The translations under genes were made by a program, and so were the position numbers. Below are positions 59,777-64,000 of a stretch of DNA of 64,000 bases, one piece after another. Below the pieces are notes generated by a model. That model saw nothing but the letters and a program-made list of their open reading frames with translations. It was not told the DNA's origin and searched no databases. Position 1 is the stretch's first letter, and each line of letters opens with the position of its first letter. Origin of the DNA: Pseudomonadota bacterium. Lineage in GTDB: Bacteria; Pseudomonadota; Gammaproteobacteria; Steroidobacterales; Woeseiaceae. The DNA lies in contig JADFSP010000008.1 of the NCBI GenBank assembly GCA_022560695.1, positions 1 through 64,000 of the forward strand, written 5' to 3'.

Positions 59777-60750
59777 TGAGACAGCAGAGCTATTCCGCGG
59801 CTGCGGCGTGGATTGCGCTGGGTGGCCTGTGCGCCGCTGCTCCGGTGCTGGCTGCGGATGCGGCCGGACCGCACGAATGGCTTGATCGCATGGCAATTGC
59901 GGTGCAGACGACAAACTACGAAGGCACCGTGATTCGGCTGCGAAATGGCACGACCGAGGCGCTCAGGGTCGTCCACAAGGTCGTCGACGGCGTGATCCAT
60001 GAGCGTGTGGTAGTGCAGGAAGGAAACGGCCTTGAAATCGTCCGCCACGGCAATGAAGTGCATTGCATCCTGCCCGACAGTAAATCGGTGCTGGTCGAGG
60101 AGTGGAACGATCAGAGCACGCTGTTCTCCAGCCTGCCATCCAGCGATATCCGCTTCGGCAGCGAATACGATATTGTCATCGTGCGCAAAGACCGAATTGC
60201 GGCGCGCAAAACGGTATTGCTGGCAATTCGGCCGCACGACAATTTTCGCTACGGTCATCGCATCTGGCTTGATATCGAGACCGGCTTCCCGCTTCAGACG
60301 CAGCTGATCGGCGATGACGGCAGACCGCTGGAGGAGGTCAAATTCGCGGACATCGATCTCGACTCGGAAATTCTCGCGAGCGCGCTGGCGCCGTCGTACA
60401 ACACTGACAATTTCAGGTGGTATACGCAGCCGAGCCGCCGATCGAACAAAGTCGTGAAGACCGATTGGGCCGCTGAAGATCTGCCGACCGGATTTCGGGT
60501 TGTGTCGACACGGCAGGAGCAGGTAGCGGGCGCGGAAGGGCCTGTACTCCATATTCTCTATAGTGACGGCCTCGCGAACGTGTCCGTATTCATCGCGACC
60601 GAACAGGACAAGAATATCGAGCAACGCTCCCAGGTCGGGGCTTCAAATTCCTACAGCGTCGCCAACGGCAATTATCGTGTGACGGCTGTTGGTGAAGTGC
60701 CGGCGGTGACTGTGCAGCAGATCGCCGAGTCCATGCGCCTGGCCGACTAG
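59776..60750 (+). CDS. rseB: sigma-E regulatory protein RseB/MucB
   Basis: Periplasmic protein that shields RseA from DegS until lipid or LPS signals arrive. A signal peptide (AAAWIALGGLCAAAPVLAAD) precedes a MucB/RseB domain (EWLDRMAIAVQTTNYEGTVI, GHRIWLDIETGFPLQTQLI). It has 324 residues (E. coli 318). The ATG at 59776 shares one base with the rseA stop; a GTG three bases earlier is possible. Confidence 0.95.
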   Translation: MRQQSYSAAAAWIALGGLCAAAPVLAADAAGPHEWLDRMAIAVQTTNYEGTVIRLRNGTTEALRVVHKVVDGVIHERVVVQEGNGLEIVRHGNEVHCILPDSKSVLVEEWNDQSTLFSSLPSSDIRFGSEYDIVIVRKDRIAARKTVLLAIRPHDNFRYGHRIWLDIETGFPLQTQLIGDDGRPLEEVKFADIDLDSEILASALAPSYNTDNFRWYTQPSRRSNKVVKTDWAAEDLPTGFRVVSTRQEQVAGAEGPVLHILYSDGLANVSVFIATEQDKNIEQRSQVGASNSYSVANGNYRVTAVGEVPAVTVQQIAESMRLAD

Positions 60751-60760
60751 AGAGGGGTTG

Positions 60761-60849
60761 GGAAAGTGGGGTCGAACCGCAGTTTTTTGAACTTCGGGAT
60801 AGTCTCCTTTCCGCGCAAAAATAAAAACTTCGGTTCGACCCCACTTTCC
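60761..60849. repeat. REP-like hairpin, GGGGTCGAACC family, copy 4
   Basis: 27-bp arms at 60761-60787 and 60823-60849 pair at 26 of 27 positions around a 35-bp spacer that is unrelated to the other copies. The right arm abuts the rseC ATG at 60850. Confidence 0.9.
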
Positions 60850-61311
60850 ATGGAGAATCCACAAGGAACGGTAGTGGCATTGCTGAGTGATGGTATCGAC
60901 CATCGTGCCATTGTCGATGTTGACGCATTTGCGTTTTGCCAACGCTGCGCCGAGGGCCGCGGCTGCGGGGCGGGGATTTTCTCCGCTCAGCGTGGCAAGC
61001 GCAGAGTCGAGGCAGCGATTCGGCCGGGGCTCGAAATTCATGAGGGGGACTTCGTGAGTATCGGGCTTGAGCCCGGCAACGTATTACAGGCAGCAGCGAT
61101 CGTATATGGTCTGCCATTGCTCGGCGCCGCGATCGCAACGGCGGCGGCTTATCTGTTTGCTTTCGGCGACCTGGCTGCAGCCTTTGCGGCGCTGGCCGGT
61201 CTGGGTGCCGGTGGCTACATGGGATACCGGCGGCTGCACCGCCGAGCCTGCCTGATGCAGTTTATTCCCACCGTGGCGGCGCGGATCGGACCCGACGGCG
61301 CGCCGACCTGA
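60850..61311 (+). CDS. rseC: SoxR-reducing system protein RseC
   Basis: RseC/RsxC-associated membrane protein. The N-terminal cysteines lie in CQRCAEGRGCGAGIF, and two hydrophobic helices follow (AAIVYGLPLLGAAIATAAAY, FAALAGLGAGGYMGY). ATG at 60850 gives 153 residues (E. coli 159) and an N-terminus matching the family (QGTVVAL). No Shine-Dalgarno precedes it because the REP-like arm occupies that position. The open frame otherwise continues back into the repeat. Confidence 0.9.
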   Translation: MENPQGTVVALLSDGIDHRAIVDVDAFAFCQRCAEGRGCGAGIFSAQRGKRRVEAAIRPGLEIHEGDFVSIGLEPGNVLQAAAIVYGLPLLGAAIATAAAYLFAFGDLAAAFAALAGLGAGGYMGYRRLHRRACLMQFIPTVAARIGPDGAPT

Positions 61312-61563
61312 ATGAAGAGCCTGCAGGTTTACAGCCGTCGTGGATGCCATCTGTGTGAACGGCTGATCGAAGCGTTACTGCCGCTCGTGCGAGGACGTCT
61401 TGCTGTAGAGGTGCGCGATATTGACAGCCGCGATGAGTGGCGGGCCGCCTTCGATATCCGGGTACCGGTCATTGAATTCGACGGCGAAATCGTCTGCGAG
61501 CATGTCCTCGACGAGGACGCGCTGAACCGAATTCTCGCAGGTCATTGCGACCGCGATATCTGA
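61312..61563 (+). CDS. glutaredoxin-like (DUF836) protein
   Basis: An 83-residue glutaredoxin-fold protein with the redox motif C-H-L-C in YSRRGCHLCERLIEAL, cis-Pro in VPVIEF, and a C-terminal CEHVLDEDAL segment. Redox partner unknown. Starts immediately after the rseC stop, so likely co-transcribed. Confidence 0.85.
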   Translation: MKSLQVYSRRGCHLCERLIEALLPLVRGRLAVEVRDIDSRDEWRAAFDIRVPVIEFDGEIVCEHVLDEDALNRILAGHCDRDI

Positions 61564-61580
61564 ATGTGGAAAACTACCGG

Positions 61581-61586
61581 TATACT
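61581..61586 (+). promoter_or_regulatory. candidate -10 element of lepA
   Basis: TATACT, a near-perfect -10, lies 58 bp before the lepA start. The region 17 bp upstream has no good -35, so only the -10 is supported. Confidence 0.4.
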
Positions 61587-61643
61587 CCGCGGCTGCATTC
61601 GGCGCGGCGGTGGCCAGGCCGGACTCCTTAGCCCGCGTGTGAT

Positions 61644-63434
61644 ATGAAGCGTATTCGTAATTTTTCGATCATTGCCCACATCGACCATGGAAAGTCGACC
61701 CTGGCTGATCGATTCATTCAAATTTGCGGTGGCCTCACAGAGCGTGAGATGAGCAATCAGGTCCTCGACTCAATGGATCTCGAGCGGGAACGCGGAATTA
61801 CAATCAAGGCACAGAGTGTGTCGCTCAGCTACGAGGCCGCGGACGGTGAGCGCTACCAGCTGAACTTCATCGATACGCCGGGGCATGTCGATTTTTCCTA
61901 CGAGGTGTCGCGTTCGCTGGCTGCCTGCGAGGGCGCATTGCTGGTGGTCGATGCAGCGCAGGGCGTTGAGGCCCAAAGCGTCGCCAACTGCACGACGGCG
62001 ATTGACCAGGGCCTCGAAGTCCTCCCGGTATTGAACAAGATCGACCTGCCTTCGGCAGACCCGGACAAGGTGATTGCGGAGATCGAGGATATCATCGGCA
62101 TTGACGCTCAGGATGCCGTTCGGGTCAGCGCCAAGACCGGGGATGGCGTACCGGAATTGCTCGACGCCATTATCGAGAGAATTCCGCCGCCTGAAGGCGA
62201 TGTGGATGCGCCATTGCAGGCACTGATCATTGATTCGTGGTTTGATAATTATGTCGGTGTTGTATCGCTTGTGCGCGTTGTCAATGGCAGTCTCGGCAAG
62301 GGCAGCAAGATCAAAGTCATGTCGACGGCCGGCTCTCACACGGCCGATCGTGTTGGGGCGTTCACGCCCAAAATGGAAGACCGCGACCGGTTGAGAACTG
62401 GCGAAGTCGGATATGTCATTGCCGGCATCAAGGATATCTACGGGGCCCCTGTCGGTGACACGCTGACGTCGGCACACAGGCCATGTGACGAACCGTTGCC
62501 AGGATTCAAGCAGGAACAACCGCGGGTGTTCGCTGGAATGTTTCCGATTTCCTCCGACGATTACGAGGGCTTCCGCGATGCTTTGCAGAAATTGCGCTTG
62601 AACGATGCCGCACTGCATTTCGAACCGGAAACATCGACGGCACTGGGCTTCGGATTTCGTTGCGGCTTCCTGGGCATGCTGCACATGGAAATCGTGCAGG
62701 AGCGCCTGGAGCGCGAATACAACATGAACCTGATCACGACGGCGCCGACGGTGGTGTTCGAGATCCTGGACAAGGCCGGCAACCTGGTTCATGTTGAAAA
62801 CCCGTCGAAGTTGCCGCCCGCAAGCGATATCGACGAGCTGCGTGAGCCGATCATCCTGGCCAAAATACTGGTTCCCGAAAAGCACGTTGGTGCCGTCATC
62901 AAGTTGTGTATTGGCAAGCGCGGCGTACAAAAGCAAATTCGCTATCTGGGCAGTCAAGTGTCACTGGAGTATGAAATGCCACTGGCCGAGGTCGTCCTGG
63001 ATTTCTTCGACCGTTTGAAGTCGGTCAGTCGTGGTTTCGCATCGTTCGATTACCATTTCGAACGCTTCGAGCCGGCACAGCTGGTGCGTCTTGATGTATT
63101 GATAAATAAAGAGCGCGTCGATGCACTGTCTGTTATCTTGCATCGCTCGAATGTCAAGGCACGAGGGCGCGAGCTGGTCGAGAAAATGAGGGAACTGATT
63201 CCGCGTCAGATGTTTGACGTTGCAATTCAGGCTGCGATCGGCAGCCAGATCATTGCACGAAGCACTGTCAAGGCGTTGCGCAAGAACGTCACAGCCAAGT
63301 GTTATGGGGGTGACATAACTCGCAAGCGCAAACTGCTGGAGAAACAAAAGGCAGGCAAGCGTAGAATGAAGCAAGTTGGATCTGTTCAAATTCCGCAGGA
63401 GGCGTTTCTGGCGGTACTGCGTATTGACAAATGA
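61644..63434 (+). CDS. lepA: translation factor LepA/EF4
   Basis: Ribosome-associated GTPase that aids initiation and back-translocation. G1 is [14 protein letters not shown]3 is [13 protein letters not shown]4 is [10 protein letters not shown]. The C-terminal LepA domain contains [23 protein letters not shown] sequence and the ending [20 protein letters not shown]. It has 596 residues (E. coli 599). lepB follows, as is usual. Confidence 0.98.
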   Translation: MKRIRNFSIIAHIDHGKSTLADRFIQICGGLTEREMSNQVLDSMDLERERGITIKAQSVSLSYEAADGERYQLNFIDTPGHVDFSYEVSRSLAACEGALLVVDAAQGVEAQSVANCTTAIDQGLEVLPVLNKIDLPSADPDKVIAEIEDIIGIDAQDAVRVSAKTGDGVPELLDAIIERIPPPEGDVDAPLQALIIDSWFDNYVGVVSLVRVVNGSLGKGSKIKVMSTAGSHTADRVGAFTPKMEDRDRLRTGEVGYVIAGIKDIYGAPVGDTLTSAHRPCDEPLPGFKQEQPRVFAGMFPISSDDYEGFRDALQKLRLNDAALHFEPETSTALGFGFRCGFLGMLHMEIVQERLEREYNMNLITTAPTVVFEILDKAGNLVHVENPSKLPPASDIDELREPIILAKILVPEKHVGAVIKLCIGKRGVQKQIRYLGSQVSLEYEMPLAEVVLDFFDRLKSVSRGFASFDYHFERFEPAQLVRLDVLINKERVDALSVILHRSNVKARGRELVEKMRELIPRQMFDVAIQAAIGSQIIARSTVKALRKNVTAKCYGGDITRKRKLLEKQKAGKRRMKQVGSVQIPQEAFLAVLRIDK

Positions 63435-63447
63435 CTAGAGGGTTTCT

Positions 63448-64000
63448 TTGAGTATTGATCTTGCATTGATATTGACCGTGCTGACGGCCCTCACGGGCGT
63501 GGTCGTCGCACTTAATAGATTCTTGTGGCGCGATGCGGACAGCGCTGGTGACAGGCCGTCCTCGCGTGCGCGACGAACACTGGTCGAATATTCGCAATCG
63601 TTTTTCCCGGTCTTGCTGTTCGTATTGATTATTCGATCGTTCGTGTTTGAGCCGTTTCGAATTCCGTCAAGTTCTATGATGCCGACCCTGCTGCAAGGCG
63701 ATTTCATATTCGTCAAAAAATACTCCTATGGCTTGCGGCTTCCGGTGACCGAATTCAAGATTGTCGAAATCGGGGAACCCCAGCGCGGTGACGTCGTCGT
63801 GTTTCGTTTGCCGTCGGACCCAAGCATCAACTACATAAAACGCGTCGTCGGCTTGCCGGGCGACAGGATAGTCTACCGGCGTCATCACCTGACGATCAAC
63901 GGCGAATCGATTGCTCTCGAGCGCCACCCGGACGCGACGCCGATGGATCCACGATACATCGAGCAGCTCGGCGATCGGCAGCACGACATTCTCATTGTCG
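63448..64000 (+). CDS. lepB: signal peptidase I (3' end outside window)
   Basis: Cuts signal peptides from secreted proteins in the inner membrane. The TTG start (63448) follows AGAGGG. N-terminal helix LALILTVLTALTGVVVAL, then a second segment FFPVLLFVLIIRSFVFEP. The catalytic Ser lies in RIPSSSMMPTLLQGD, and the catalytic Lys in NYIKRVVGLPGD. The frame runs to the right edge without a stop. Downstream of lepA, as in E. coli. Confidence 0.95.
   Translation, partial: MSIDLALILTVLTALTGVVVALNRFLWRDADSAGDRPSSRARRTLVEYSQSFFPVLLFVLIIRSFVFEPFRIPSSSMMPTLLQGDFIFVKKYSYGLRLPVTEFKIVEIGEPQRGDVVVFRLPSDPSINYIKRVVGLPGDRIVYRRHHLTINGESIALERHPDATPMDPRYIEQLGDRQHDILIV

Noticed and set aside
61770..62957. 395-codon minus-strand open frame opposite lepA
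   Set aside because: Antisense shadow of a highly conserved gene.

Overview
The window is a 64-kb stretch of gammaproteobacterial chromosome, most of it conserved housekeeping genes. The order rpsB-tsf-pyrH-frr-uppS-cdsA-rseP-bamA-skp-lpxD-fabZ-lpxA-lpxB-rnhB-dnaE-accA-tilS-pyrG-kdsA-eno-ftsB-truD-(island)-surE-pcm-yqaA-nlpD-rpoS is the Pseudomonas/Xanthomonas-type arrangement. The rpfE-like-recJ-prfB-lysS run that follows is familiar from Xanthomonadales-like bacteria. No rRNA, tRNA, phage, plasmid or CRISPR signature was seen. The species cannot be named from the sequence alone; an environmental, Gram-negative, LPS-bearing gammaproteobacterium is the best guess.

Layout. (1) 1-8.7 kb: the 3' part of a giant OmpA-domain outer-membrane protein, a YoaA/DinG helicase, tsaB, a porin and dsbB. 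(2) 8.7-12.0 kb, minus strand: map, a tiny ORF, dapD, an ArsC/YffB-like gene and dapE, giving diaminopimelate synthesis and N-terminal methionine removal. (3) 12.0-37.8 kb, plus strand: a translation and envelope supercluster covering ribosomal protein S2, EF-Ts, ribosome recycling, undecaprenyl-PP and CDP-DAG synthesis, sigma-E protease RseP, BamA, Skp, lipid A enzymes, DNA polymerase III alpha, fatty-acid synthesis, CTP synthase, Kdo8P synthase, enolase, FtsB and TruD. (4) 37.8-42.7 kb: an accessory island of unknown membrane proteins and a sodium:solute symporter, punctuated by TCCGCT/AGCGGA hairpins. (5) 42.7-53.1 kb: smr, surE, pcm, yqaA, nlpD, rpoS, an Mth938-like gene, an rpfE-like gene, recJ, prfB (with its programmed frameshift) and lysS. 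(6) 53.1-64 kb: ygfZ, a complete succinate dehydrogenase locus bracketed by assembly factors (DUF1674/SdhAF4-like, SdhE, YgfX), the sigma-E operon rpoE-rseA-rseB-rseC with its own sigma-E-type promoter, a glutaredoxin-like gene, lepA, and lepB running off the end.

Most notable. All three MEP-pathway genes that normally sit in these clusters are missing from their usual slots. dxr is absent from both frr-uppS and cdsA-rseP, and ispD and ispF are absent from ftsB-truD, where neighbours are packed within 8 bp. Both possible dxr slots instead carry copies of one terminal inverted repeat; the frr-uppS copy is a 374-bp MITE-like element with nested hairpins. Four dispersed REP-like hairpins share a GGGGTCGAACC core and sit inside essential operons, one of them supplying the end of lpxB. 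Ribosomal protein S2 carries a tail of about 200 residues, with acidic tandem repeats followed by a histone-H1/AlgP-like lysine-alanine region.
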